From JBQTKD01 sp052389435 (GTDB lineage Bacteria; Actinomycetota; Actinomycetes; Sporichthyales; Sporichthyaceae): DNA of 64,000 nucleotides. Numbering within the stretch: position 1 is the first letter of the stretch; the number at the start of each line of letters is the position of its first letter. This document shows, piece after piece, positions 26,739 through 35,605 of the stretch. The stretch is taken from positions 1-64,000 of the forward strand of contig JBQTIB010000032.1 of NCBI GenBank assembly GCA_052389435.1. The letters run 5' to 3'. A program made the position numbers and the translations under genes. The notes under the pieces were generated by a model. It ran no database searches. It was not told the origin of the DNA and worked only from the letters and a program-made list of their open reading frames with translations.

Positions 26739-27935
26739 GTGAATATCGACTACGCGCAGGCATGGTTGGACGCGTTCTTCACCAGTGGTGAGGCAACCCG
26801 GGACTTCTACGCGGAGGACGGGATCTTCACCGACCCGATCCTCGACCAACACGTCGAGGGCCACGAGCAGATGATGCGTCTGTTCCCGCTGTGGTCGATG
26901 CGAGAGCTGTTCGGGACCCACAAGTTCATCGCCACCGACTACCTGGGCGACGACAAACTCGGCGTGTTCACCTGGGTGTGGCAGGCCAACTTCGCCGGCG
27001 ACGTCTTCCTCGGCATGCCGACCGGCGGCGTCCAGCCGTACATCGAGGGCATCACCGTTCAGGTCTACGACGCCAACGGCAAGATCACCCGGGACTGGAC
27101 CTACTGGGACGCCATCCAGACCATCAAGCAGCTTCCGTACCCGATCGAGAGCCCGCCCGCGACGCCGCACCTGTGGCGCGACGGCTGGGACCAGAACACC
27201 GACCCCATGACGGCCCCGCGGCCGATGCCGGCCGCCCTCGAACAGCTCGAGTGGTCCCCGGGTCCGTACACCCAGGACGTTCTCGACCAGCTGCGCGTGG
27301 TGCCCAAGGGGGCGGAATCCGTTGCCCGCATGGACTTGATCGATACCAAGGCCCAGCCGTGGCTCGACGCGTTCTTCACCAGCGGCGAGGCGACTCGGGA
27401 CTTCTACACCGAGGACGGCATCTTCGAGGACCCCATCCTCGACCAGCACGTGGTCGGCCACGAACGGATGATGAAGCTGTTCCCGCTGTGGTCGATGCGC
27501 GAGCTGTTCGGCACCCACAAGTTCGTCGCCACCGACTACCTCGGCGGCGAACGCCTCGGCGTCTTCAACTGGGTGTGGCAGGCCAAGTTCCAGGGCGACG
27601 TGTTCCTGGGCATGCCCACCGGCGGCGTGACGCCGTTCATCGACGGCATCACCGTCCAGGTCTACGACGAGCACGGCAAGGTCGTCCGCGACTGGACCTT
27701 CTGGGACGGCATCCAGCTCATCAAGCAGCTTCCGTACCCGATCGTCTCCCCGCCCCAGACGCCGCACATGTGGCGCGACGACTACGACCCGGCCACCGAC
27801 GACATGGCCGCGCCGCGGCCGATGCCGGCCGACTTGGCCAAGCTCAACTGGTCGCCCGGCCCGTACGACGAGAGCCTCATCGCCTCGCTGCGCGCCAACC
27901 TCTCGGCCGATCACCCGACGGTGACCAGCCTGTAG
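26739..27935 (+). CDS. Tandem-duplicated SnoaL-like (two NTF2-fold domains) protein
   Basis: A 398-residue protein made of two near-identical halves, residues 1-185 and 198-398. Both contain WLDAFFTSGEATRDFY, HxxMMxLFPLWSMRELFGTH and DVFLGMPTGGV, diverging mainly at conservative positions. GTG 26739 has AAGGAGG 9 nt upstream. Residue 198 is a Met, as if a second gene copy lost its own start by in-frame fusion. Single-domain relatives form dimers, so the fusion is probably a covalent dimer. Substrate unknown; fatty-acid or steroid-type neighbours (FMN reductase, acyl-CoA ligase) follow. Confidence 0.85.
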   Translation: MNIDYAQAWLDAFFTSGEATRDFYAEDGIFTDPILDQHVEGHEQMMRLFPLWSMRELFGTHKFIATDYLGDDKLGVFTWVWQANFAGDVFLGMPTGGVQPYIEGITVQVYDANGKITRDWTYWDAIQTIKQLPYPIESPPATPHLWRDGWDQNTDPMTAPRPMPAALEQLEWSPGPYTQDVLDQLRVVPKGAESVARMDLIDTKAQPWLDAFFTSGEATRDFYTEDGIFEDPILDQHVVGHERMMKLFPLWSMRELFGTHKFVATDYLGGERLGVFNWVWQAKFQGDVFLGMPTGGVTPFIDGITVQVYDEHGKVVRDWTFWDGIQLIKQLPYPIVSPPQTPHMWRDDYDPATDDMAAPRPMPADLAKLNWSPGPYDESLIASLRANLSADHPTVTSL

Positions 27936-27969
27936 GTCGATTCCAGCGCGGCGTGCCGCTTGTTTTTCC

Positions 27970-28020
27970 CGATGGGGCGAGGCTAAGTTAGTGAGCATTC
28001 ACTTGCGCCTCGCCCCATCG
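27970..28020. repeat. Nested inverted repeat (terminator and/or operator)
   Basis: A perfect 14-bp inverted repeat (27970-27983 with 28007-28020, GC-rich) encloses an inner palindrome AGTGA-GCAT-TCACT (27990-28003). The inner part resembles TetR-type acyl-CoA regulator operators; the outer stem resembles a terminator for the SnoaL-tandem gene. It lies 32 bp before the FMN reductase start. Confidence 0.6.
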
Positions 28021-28052
28021 GCATTCCGTCCCCACCTCGAGAGGCTGTCGTC

Positions 28053-28655
28053 GTGACGTCGAGCCCCGTTCGTCTGGTGTGCATCGGTGGTTCCACCCGC
28101 CCCGGTTCGAGCTCGGAAAAGGCCGTGCGGGTGTGCGCCTCGGCGGCCGAGGCCGTCGGAGCGGTCGTGGAGGTGATCGTGAGCCGGGACCTGATGTTCC
28201 CGATCTACGACACCGAGACCGACGAGCGCACCCCCGAGGCTCGGCGGTTCGTCGAGGCGATCGCCTCGGCGGACGCCCTGATCGTGGCCTCGCCCGGCTA
28301 CCACGGCTCCATGTCCGGGATGATCAAGAACGTTCTCGACTACATCGAGGACCTGCGCTCCGGGGAACGGGTCTACCTCGACGGAATGCCCGTCGGCTGT
28401 GTCGCCGTCTCCTACGGCTGGCAGGCCACCGTGACCACGCTGCAGAGCATTCGGACCACGGTCCACGCGCTGCGCGGCTGGCCGAGTCCCCTCGGCGCCA
28501 CCATCAACGCCTCGCAGAAGATCTTCGACGACACCGGTGCCTGCATCGACGATTCGGCCCGCTTCCAACTCGAGACCGTTGCGCAGCAGGTCGTCGAGTT
28601 CGCCCAGTTGCGCAAGGCCGGCTACAAGCCCGACCTGGAGGTACTCCCGGAATGA
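28053..28655 (+). CDS. NAD(P)H-dependent FMN reductase-like flavoprotein
   Basis: A 200-residue flavodoxin-like protein. The phosphate-binding loop GGSTRPGSSSEKAV is near the N-terminus and the active-site loop SPGYHGSMSGMIKNVLDY follows the typical NADPH-dependent FMN reductase (SsuE/ArsH-like) pattern. It would reduce FMN or a quinone for a partner enzyme. GTG 28053 has GAGAGG upstream. ATGA overlap (28652-28655) couples it to the membrane protein gene. Confidence 0.85.
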   Translation: MTSSPVRLVCIGGSTRPGSSSEKAVRVCASAAEAVGAVVEVIVSRDLMFPIYDTETDERTPEARRFVEAIASADALIVASPGYHGSMSGMIKNVLDYIEDLRSGERVYLDGMPVGCVAVSYGWQATVTTLQSIRTTVHALRGWPSPLGATINASQKIFDDTGACIDDSARFQLETVAQQVVEFAQLRKAGYKPDLEVLPE

Positions 28656-29512
28656 CGCTCCCTCAGATCGTCTACGCACTGGGCACGCCGCCCGAGGTCA
28701 AGGCACGCGAGCTCGACGAGGTCTGGCAGCAGATCTTCACCTGGGCCAGTTGGGCCATCGTGATCCCGATGGTGATCGTTGCGATCCGCATGGGCATGAA
28801 GGACCGCACACCGTTCTACGTGCTCGCGATCCTCGCCTGCGGCGTCGCCGCCTTCGCCGAGCCGCTGTACGACGTGGCCTTCGACCTGTGGTTCTACGAC
28901 AACGTCGACGGCCAGCCGGGCGGCATGTGGTCCCACTTCACCGCGTTCGACGTCGTGCAGCCGAACTGGTCCCACAGCGGGTACATCATTCTGTACACGA
29001 ACATGCTGCTGTACGCAGGCCGCCGCATCATCCAGGGCACGATGACCCGCCAGGTGCTCTTCGTCTGCTTCCTCATCGAGTTCGCGACCTCCTGTGTCTT
29101 CGAGGTCATCGGCACCTCGACCGACGTCTACACCTACTGGGGCCCGCACGAGTTCCGGATCGTGAACTACCCCATCGTCATCGGCGCGCTCGAGGCGTGC
29201 CAGGTCACGCTCTTCACCGTGCTGGCCTGTGCCCTGTACACCCGCGCCAAGCACTGGAGCCAGTTGCTGCTCCTGTTCGTGCTCTTCCCGATCACCTTCT
29301 TCGGCGCGAACTTCGGCGTCGGTGCCCCGACGATCATCACCCTGCACCTCAACGACCCCTCGGCCGTCGCCGTGGGTGTGGCCTCGCTGGTCAGCATCGC
29401 GGGCACGATCGCCGTGGTCTACGGGCTGAGCCTGTTCCTGCAGAAGGTGCCCGCCGGTCCCCCGGGGGCCGATGCCGCGGTGGATCCGGTGCGCGAACCC
29501 GCGAACGCCTGA
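28652..29512 (+). CDS. Seven-helix membrane protein of unknown function
   Basis: A 286-residue protein with about seven transmembrane segments (for example residues 30-48, 54-74, 105-125, 136-155, 165-188, 196-216, 228-250) and a Pro-rich tail. ATG 28652 overlaps the FMN reductase stop and GGAGG lies upstream. It carries conserved-looking acidic and aromatic residues between helices (YDVAFDLWFYD, TDVYTYWGPHEF), which suggests an enzyme or channel rather than a simple anchor. Family not recognised. Confidence 0.7.
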   Translation: MTLPQIVYALGTPPEVKARELDEVWQQIFTWASWAIVIPMVIVAIRMGMKDRTPFYVLAILACGVAAFAEPLYDVAFDLWFYDNVDGQPGGMWSHFTAFDVVQPNWSHSGYIILYTNMLLYAGRRIIQGTMTRQVLFVCFLIEFATSCVFEVIGTSTDVYTYWGPHEFRIVNYPIVIGALEACQVTLFTVLACALYTRAKHWSQLLLLFVLFPITFFGANFGVGAPTIITLHLNDPSAVAVGVASLVSIAGTIAVVYGLSLFLQKVPAGPPGADAAVDPVREPANA

Positions 29513-29531
29513 CGGCCGAGGCTCACGCGCC

Positions 29532-31058
29532 ATGAACCCGATCCAGCGCGTGAACGTCGGCGATTCCCTGACCCGCGCGGCGGCGGCTCGTCCGGCTCAC
29601 CTCGCCGTCGTCGACGGCGACCGGGCCTGGACCTACGCCGAGTTCGACGCGTGGACCAACCGGCTGTGCCACGGCCTCGCGGAGCGGGGCTACCTACGCG
29701 GCGACGTCCTGGCCATCGCGTCGGGCAACAGTGCGGAGTTCCTCGCCGTCTACTACGCCTGCGCGAAGCTCGGCGTCGTCGTCGTCCCGATCAACCTCGG
29801 CTGGCGGGCCGCGGAGGTCGCCTACGTTCTGGGCCACTCCGGTGCGCGCGGGATGGTCGTGGAGAGCCATCTCGCCGCGGCGATGGACCCGGCCTTGGCC
29901 GAGGTGCCCACGGTGACCGACGTGTTCGTCGCGCCCGGGCTGGCCGGCCTGGAGTCCGACGACTCCTGCTGCCCGACCTACGAGGTGCACGACCGCGACG
30001 CGCTCAGCTACCTCTACACCTCGGGGACCACCTCCTTTCCCAAGGGCGTCGTGGGCTCGCACCTCGCGATCTACCTCGAGTCCATGTCCGGCGCGCTCGA
30101 CTCCGGCTGGAACGCCGCCGATCGCTTCGTGGCGATGATGCCGATGTTCCACACGGCGCAGCTCAACGCGTTCTGCACCCCGGCGGTGCTGGTCGGGGCA
30201 ACAATCCACGTGCACCGCGGCTTCGACCCCGTGTCCCTGCTCGACGCGATCGAACGCGAGGGCATCACGCAGATCTTCGGCCTGCCGACGATGTACCGGA
30301 CGATGCTGGAGCACCCGAGCTTCGCGGGCCGCGACCTGAGCTCGCTGCGCCGTGCCGTGTACGCGATGGCGCCCATGCCCGACGCGCTGATCCGTGCCTG
30401 CCTCGACGGGTTCGGGTGCGACTTCGCGCTGCTGTTCGGACAGACCGAGATGAGTCCGATCACCACGCTGTTCCGACCCGAGCACCAACTCACCCACCTC
30501 GGCGCCGTCGGCACTCCGCTGACGGGGGTTCAGGTGGCGATCATGGGCAAGGACGGCGCCCTGCTGCCCACCGGCGAACAGGGCGAGATCGTGTACCGCG
30601 GCCCGTCGACGATGACCGAGTACCTGCGCAACCCACAGGCCACCGCCGAGGCCTTCGCGCACGGCTGGTTCCACTCCGGCGACGTCGGCCGATTCGACGC
30701 CGACGGGGTGCTGTGGTTCGCCGACCGGTACAAGGACGTCATCAAGACCGGCGGGGAGAACGTCGCCTCGATCGACGTCGAAAAGGCCGTCTACGCCGCC
30801 GATCCGCGCATCGCCGAAGCCGTCGTCGTCGGGTTGCCGCACGCCCGCTGGAGCGAGGCCATCACCGCGGTCGTCGTACCGAAGCCCGGCGAGCGCCTCG
30901 ACCCGGCCGAACTGATCGTGGCGCTCAAGGGTCTGCTCGACGGGTACAAGGTCCCCAAGGCCGTCGTGGTCGTGGACGAACTCCCGAAGACCTCCACCGG
31001 CAAGATCCAGAAGAATCTGGTGCGCGAGGCGCACGCGAAGCTCTACGACGACGCCTGA
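29532..31058 (+). CDS. AMP-forming acyl-CoA synthetase (fatty-acid-CoA ligase family)
   Basis: A 508-residue adenylate-forming enzyme. Conserved stretches run in order: YTSGTTSFPKGVVGSH (A3), FGQTEMSPITTLF (A5), GWFHSGDVGRFDADG (A7), RYKDVIKTGGENV (A8) and the catalytic Lys in PKTSTGKIQKN (A10). It activates a carboxylic acid to an acyl-CoA via an acyl-AMP. Part of an operon with FMN reductase and membrane protein genes; the acid is unknown. It ends 7 bp before the convergent LuxR gene. Confidence 0.9.
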   Translation: MNPIQRVNVGDSLTRAAAARPAHLAVVDGDRAWTYAEFDAWTNRLCHGLAERGYLRGDVLAIASGNSAEFLAVYYACAKLGVVVVPINLGWRAAEVAYVLGHSGARGMVVESHLAAAMDPALAEVPTVTDVFVAPGLAGLESDDSCCPTYEVHDRDALSYLYTSGTTSFPKGVVGSHLAIYLESMSGALDSGWNAADRFVAMMPMFHTAQLNAFCTPAVLVGATIHVHRGFDPVSLLDAIEREGITQIFGLPTMYRTMLEHPSFAGRDLSSLRRAVYAMAPMPDALIRACLDGFGCDFALLFGQTEMSPITTLFRPEHQLTHLGAVGTPLTGVQVAIMGKDGALLPTGEQGEIVYRGPSTMTEYLRNPQATAEAFAHGWFHSGDVGRFDADGVLWFADRYKDVIKTGGENVASIDVEKAVYAADPRIAEAVVVGLPHARWSEAITAVVVPKPGERLDPAELIVALKGLLDGYKVPKAVVVVDELPKTSTGKIQKNLVREAHAKLYDDA

Positions 31059-31065
31059 CCGAGCC

Positions 31066-33687
31066 TCAGTTCAACAGACCCTCGAGTTCGGAGCGCTTGG
31101 AGATGCCGAGCTTGGCGTAGATCCGCGCCAGGCGGTTGTCCACGGTCCGCACCGAGAGCTGAAGCTCGGCGGCGATCTCGCGGTTGGTCCTGCCCGCCAC
31201 CGCCAGCAGTGCCGTCTCGTGCTCCGCGGCAGTCAACTGCTCGCGTGCCTCGATCGGTGCGAGGGCGGGAGTGGCGGGGGAGCCGCACGCGGCTGCCAGT
31301 TGCGCCGCACGGTGCAGGGCGGTCTCCGCTCGCTCCGGGCGCCCGAGCTTTCGCCAGGCGACCGCGGAGTCCGCGGCGGCCTCCGCCGCCAGCAGTTCCG
31401 CGCCGAGGGCGCCGAAGCCTTCGCAGGCCAGCAACAGTGCCGCCGGATCGGCTGCGATCAGCGCTCGCACGTGCGCGAGCCGCGCCTGGATCAGGTCGCC
31501 CTCCATGCGGCGGGCCAGCCCGGCGAGTCGCTGCTCCACCTGCTGGGGCGCTCCGAGACGCGCGATGTCGTGCAGGGCGGCGGCTTCGCCCACCAGATCG
31601 CCGATGCGGTGTCCGGCATCGGCTGCCTCGAGCAGCCCGGCGCGGCCCGCGGACAGTCGACCCTCGGCGACCGCGGTCCACGCGCGGGCGGCGAGGTGGT
31701 CGGTGGTGCTCCACTGCGGAGGCTGGGAGCCGAAGGCGTCGGCCGCGACGAGCGCGCGGTTCGCCTCCCGGTAGTCCCCCGCGAGGGCGAGCGCCAGCGC
31801 CAGCGAGGACAGCAGGCCGTGCGCGAAGTTCAGCCGCCCCACGCGCCGGAACAGCGTCACGGCCTCTCTGGCGTGCTGGGCCGCCGCACCCGGGTTGCCG
31901 CACTCGCGTGGGCTCCGGGCCAAATGCCAGAGGAAATACGCCCGGCGTTCGGAACTGCCCGCCTCCAGGCCCGCGGCGTACTCGGTCCGGGCCAGCTCGC
32001 GCGACTCGGCGAAGGCGCCCCGGTGGGACAGCGCCTCGCAGCGGGTGAAGACGTTGAACCAGGGGTACCAGTCCCCGGGATCCGGCAGGCTCATCGCGAA
32101 GGACAGGCCCGCATCCGAGATCTGCAGGGCTTCGCGCAGGCGCCCGAGCCGCCCGAGGCCGTAGGCGGCCACGAGGCGCAGCCAGACCAGCGAGGGTCCC
32201 TGGGCGTCCTCCAGGAGCGGCATCGCGGCGAGCGCGGCCGGGCCGGGGCCCTCCAGCGCGAGCAGCAGCCCCGTCTGACGCCCCGACAGCTCGTGGCGCA
32301 GTACCGGATCGGAGATGGATCCCTCCGCCTGGCCGGCTACGCGAAGGCCCTCGCCCGCGTGCCCGAGGTAGGCCCACAGCGTCTCGATGTGCGCCACCGC
32401 CACCTGCATGCGTTCCTCGTCGTCGACCGCGAGTTCGCGCAGTTCCACGTACTCGGCGACGGCGTCCTGCGGCCGACCCGCCAGCGCCGCCGCCTGCGCC
32501 GCCAACAGGCGTGCGTCCAGACCCGCGCCGGCGCGGATCGCCGCTCGCGCGAGGTGCTCGGCCAGCGGGAAGTCGAGCCGCCGCCGGGCCTCGTGCGCCG
32601 CTCGCAGCAAAACCTCTGGACTGCCTCCGCCGCCGTCGGACCGCCAGATGCCCACCCGCAGCGCATCGCCGCGACGACGACTTCCCGCAGCCTCGACCAC
32701 TCCCGCGAGCTCGCGCCCCATGGCTGCCACCCGCAGGGGCGAGGTGCTCAGGCGAAGGACGTCGGCGTAGATCGGATGGGCGAGGCGAACCGAGATGCGT
32801 TGGCCGTCGCGTTCGCTCGTGAGCAGGCCCTGGCGCTCCAGGGACTCGACCACGCTCGAATCGCTGCACGCCGCGAGTTCTCGGCTGCCCAGCGGTTCGC
32901 CGTAGGCCGCGAGCTCGAGCAGACGCCGGGACGGCTCGTCGAGCCCGCGCAGGCGGCTGGCCACCAGTTCCACGATGCGTTCGGACGGGGCCAGCGGGCG
33001 ACACAGGCGCCATACGCCGGTGTCCTCGAGGAGATTGCCGTCCGCCAGCGCGCCGAGGACCAGTTCGCGCAGGAACATCACGTTGCCGCCGCTGTGCTCG
33101 GCCAGCTCCACCACGGCGGCCGGATCGACCTGCCCGCCCAGCACGCTGGCGAGCAGCGCGGCAATTTCCTCTCGGCTCAGCCGGGCGACCTCCACCCGCA
33201 GCGCGAGGGAGTCCTTCCACAGTGCCGTCACCAGGTCGGGCAGGTCGCCCGATCGCACCGTCAGCACCGCGCAGACGATGTCGGTGGCGATCAACTGGTG
33301 CAGCAGGCCGGCGGAGAACTCGTCGAGCAGTTGGGCGTCGTCGACGAACAGGGTGAGCGGTCTGCCGTGCGCCCGGGCCGCGATGGCCCGGGCGGCGCGA
33401 TGGAGCATGTCCTGCACGGTGTCCGAACCCGTGCCGGATCCCGCGGCGGGCAACAGCGGGGCGAAGGCGCCCAGGGGAGTGCGCTGCGTCGAGTGCGTCG
33501 CGGTGATCCACTGGGTGGTCCGTCCGTGGGCCTCGGCCAGCACCTGGGCCTCCCGCGCCAGCCGGGTCTTGCCGACGCCGGGCGAACCGACGAGCACCAC
33601 GCTGGCGGGCCGAGGAGCCGAGACCGCGGTGCGCAGGTCGGCCAGTTCGGCGTCGCGACCGGTCAGCGGCCACAGCTCTGCCGACAC
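31066..33687 (-). CDS. Large LuxR-family ATPase regulator (LAL/MalT type)
   Basis: An 873-residue STAND regulator: AAA/NACHT-like ATPase at the N-terminus (Walker A GSPGVGKT, residues 34-41; Walker B LTLFVDDAQLLDE), a long alpha-helical TPR-like middle, and a C-terminal LuxR helix-turn-helix (last 60 residues, NREIAAELQLSVRTVDNRL). GTG 33687 has GGGGAGG 6 nt upstream. Such proteins bind ATP and a small ligand and activate promoters. It is divergent from the SCP2 gene at 33796, so it may regulate the lipid genes that follow. Confidence 0.88.
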   Translation of the reverse strand: MSAELWPLTGRDAELADLRTAVSAPRPASVVLVGSPGVGKTRLAREAQVLAEAHGRTTQWITATHSTQRTPLGAFAPLLPAAGSGTGSDTVQDMLHRAARAIAARAHGRPLTLFVDDAQLLDEFSAGLLHQLIATDIVCAVLTVRSGDLPDLVTALWKDSLALRVEVARLSREEIAALLASVLGGQVDPAAVVELAEHSGGNVMFLRELVLGALADGNLLEDTGVWRLCRPLAPSERIVELVASRLRGLDEPSRRLLELAAYGEPLGSRELAACSDSSVVESLERQGLLTSERDGQRISVRLAHPIYADVLRLSTSPLRVAAMGRELAGVVEAAGSRRRGDALRVGIWRSDGGGGSPEVLLRAAHEARRRLDFPLAEHLARAAIRAGAGLDARLLAAQAAALAGRPQDAVAEYVELRELAVDDEERMQVAVAHIETLWAYLGHAGEGLRVAGQAEGSISDPVLRHELSGRQTGLLLALEGPGPAALAAMPLLEDAQGPSLVWLRLVAAYGLGRLGRLREALQISDAGLSFAMSLPDPGDWYPWFNVFTRCEALSHRGAFAESRELARTEYAAGLEAGSSERRAYFLWHLARSPRECGNPGAAAQHAREAVTLFRRVGRLNFAHGLLSSLALALALAGDYREANRALVAADAFGSQPPQWSTTDHLAARAWTAVAEGRLSAGRAGLLEAADAGHRIGDLVGEAAALHDIARLGAPQQVEQRLAGLARRMEGDLIQARLAHVRALIAADPAALLLACEGFGALGAELLAAEAAADSAVAWRKLGRPERAETALHRAAQLAAACGSPATPALAPIEAREQLTAAEHETALLAVAGRTNREIAAELQLSVRTVDNRLARIYAKLGISKRSELEGLLN

Positions 33688-33795
33688 GGTGCACCTCCCC
33701 GGCGAGGACCCGACGCACAGAGAGTAGGCCCCTACTCTCGCGCGACCGGTGCGATGGGGGCCATGTTAACAACCACTCACGGAAGGGATTCGACC

Positions 33796-34209
33796 ATGGC
33801 CGTCTTCAAGGACGCAGACGAGGTCTACACCTACATCGGTGGCGCCTTCACTGCCGCAGTGCACGACCCGAAGTTCATCGAGGCGACCAAGGGCACCGGC
33901 CTGGTCGTTCGCATCGTCCAGACCGATCCCGCGGCGGAGATCGTCGTCGACTTCGAGGGCCAGAAGGTCCTCACCGGCGCGGCCGCCGACGGCGCTCCCT
34001 CGAACGTCCAGTTGCGCATGTCCAGCGACAACGCCAACAAGTTCTGGCAGGGCAAGCTCAACTTCACCCTGGCCATGGCCCAGCGCAAGGTGAAGCTCGA
34101 CGGCAAGCGTTCGGTCGCCCTCAAGCTCCTGCCGCTGACCGGCCCGCTGTTCGAGCAGTACATCGCCGCGCTGAAGGCGAACGGTCGAGACGACCTGCTC
34201 GTCTCCTAG
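33796..34209 (+). CDS. SCP2-type sterol/lipid-binding protein
   Basis: A 137-residue single SCP2 domain with the internal pattern IVQTDPAAEIVVDFEG and KFWQGKLNFTLAMAQRKVKLDG. It would bind lipids, acyl-CoAs or sterols in the cytoplasm. ATG 33796 has GGAAGGG upstream. It is followed 74 bp later by an acyl-CoA dehydrogenase-like gene. Confidence 0.85.
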   Translation: MAVFKDADEVYTYIGGAFTAAVHDPKFIEATKGTGLVVRIVQTDPAAEIVVDFEGQKVLTGAAADGAPSNVQLRMSSDNANKFWQGKLNFTLAMAQRKVKLDGKRSVALKLLPLTGPLFEQYIAALKANGRDDLLVS

Positions 34210-34282
34210 ACCGTCCCGCACAGCCTCGCGCCGCACCGCCCTGCGCATCCCCGACCGTTCCTGGCCCGAATCGGAGTACTCC

Positions 34283-35527
34283 ATGCTGCAGCACGACCAA
34301 ACTCTGTCCGACGAAGACTTCGCACCCTGGTTCGCCAAGGCGCAGGAGCTCTCGGAGTTCTTCCGCGAGATCGGCATGAAGTACGACGCCGAGAACACCT
34401 TCGCCTACCCCAGCATCAAGGCGTTCAAGGAGAGCAAGCTCGGCGGGCTGTTCGTGCCCAAGGAGTACGGCGGTCCCGGCGCCAACATCATGCAGATCTC
34501 GAAGGTCATCACCGAGCTGTCCCGCGGCGACTCGGCGATCGCGTTGGCCTACAACATGCACTACATCTCCTTCGGTCTGGCCATGGCCAACATGAGCGAA
34601 CCCATGATGAAGCAGTGGGCGCCCCGGGTGGCCGACGGGGAGATCGTGTTCGGCCCGTGGTCCGAGCAGCGCGCCGGCTTCTCCGGTTTGGCGGACACCA
34701 AGGCGATCCCGCAGCCGGGCGGCGGCTGGAAGATCTACGGCAAGAAGACCTGGGGCACCCTGGGCGAGGCCGCGGACATCATGATGAGCAGCGCGACGAT
34801 CACCGACGCCGAGGGCAACATCCCCACCGACTTCGAAGAGCGCGTCGCCGCCGAGATGGCCTACATCGCCGACTTCAAGGTCGACGAGAACGGCATCGGC
34901 GACGGTGTTCGCGTCGAGAAGACCTGGAACGCCCTGGGCATGCACGCCACCGGCACGCAGGTCATCCACTTCGAGGGCTTCTACGTGCCCGAGGAGAACT
35001 ACGTCTGCCCGAACCGCGAAGGGCTGTTCGGCTCGCTGGAGTGGGCCACGCTGCTGTTCGCGAGCATCTACTACGGCATGTCCCTGCGCATTCTCGAAGA
35101 GTCGCGTGCGCTGCTGGCCAAGAAGACCCTCGGCGCCACGTTCGGTGCCATCGCCGCTTCGGACACCAAGGTCGCGAACATCGGGCACATCGTCGACGGC
35201 ATCGGCGACATGGCCGTGCGGTGCGAGATCAACCGGCGCCTGGTGTGGCAGACCTGCACCGACATCGTCAACGGCTACGACGACGAGTGGCCGGTCGAGC
35301 TGCGCGTTCCGTACATCGGCGTCGCCAAGATCGCGGTTGCCGAGAACGTCCTCTGGATGGCCAAGAAGGCCATGAGCCTGGTCGGTGGGTCCTCGTTCCG
35401 CAAGGGCACCGTCTTCGAGCGGTTCTACCGCGACGCCGCGGCCTCGATGTTCCAGCCCCTCAACGCCGACCAGACCTACACCTACATCGGCGAGTACCTG
35501 CTGGCGCCGGAAGAGCTCAACGACTAG
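34283..35527 (+). CDS. Acyl-CoA dehydrogenase-like flavoprotein, second copy
   Basis: A 414-residue paralogue of the protein at 13604-14842, colinear over its whole length, including TELSRGDSAIALAYNMH, AGFSGLADTKAIPQP and the unusual C-terminal RDAAASMFQPLNADQ. The family's usual C-terminal catalytic Glu region is not obvious. The neighbouring SCP2 protein may deliver the lipid substrate. A 12-bp-stem terminator follows. Confidence 0.82.
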   Translation: MLQHDQTLSDEDFAPWFAKAQELSEFFREIGMKYDAENTFAYPSIKAFKESKLGGLFVPKEYGGPGANIMQISKVITELSRGDSAIALAYNMHYISFGLAMANMSEPMMKQWAPRVADGEIVFGPWSEQRAGFSGLADTKAIPQPGGGWKIYGKKTWGTLGEAADIMMSSATITDAEGNIPTDFEERVAAEMAYIADFKVDENGIGDGVRVEKTWNALGMHATGTQVIHFEGFYVPEENYVCPNREGLFGSLEWATLLFASIYYGMSLRILEESRALLAKKTLGATFGAIAASDTKVANIGHIVDGIGDMAVRCEINRRLVWQTCTDIVNGYDDEWPVELRVPYIGVAKIAVAENVLWMAKKAMSLVGGSSFRKGTVFERFYRDAAASMFQPLNADQTYTYIGEYLLAPEELND

Positions 35528-35541
35528 AGCGCTCGGAAAAT

Positions 35542-35578
35542 AGGTGGTGACCGGGCACATTGGGTTCGGTCACCACCT
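35542..35578 (+). terminator. Terminator between dehydrogenase-like gene and plsB-like gene
   Basis: A perfect 12-bp stem (AGGTGGTGACCG at 35542-35553 and complement at 35567-35578) with a 13-nt loop, 14 bp after the stop codon. Confidence 0.75.
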
Positions 35579-35605
35579 TCCGCAGGCTGCCCGGAGGTGA
35601 CGACG

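Noticed and set aside
31219..34209. 996-codon plus-strand frame across the LuxR ATPase gene
   Set aside because: Only its last 137 residues (33796-34209) are a real SCP2 gene with its own start; the rest is antisense to the LuxR gene.
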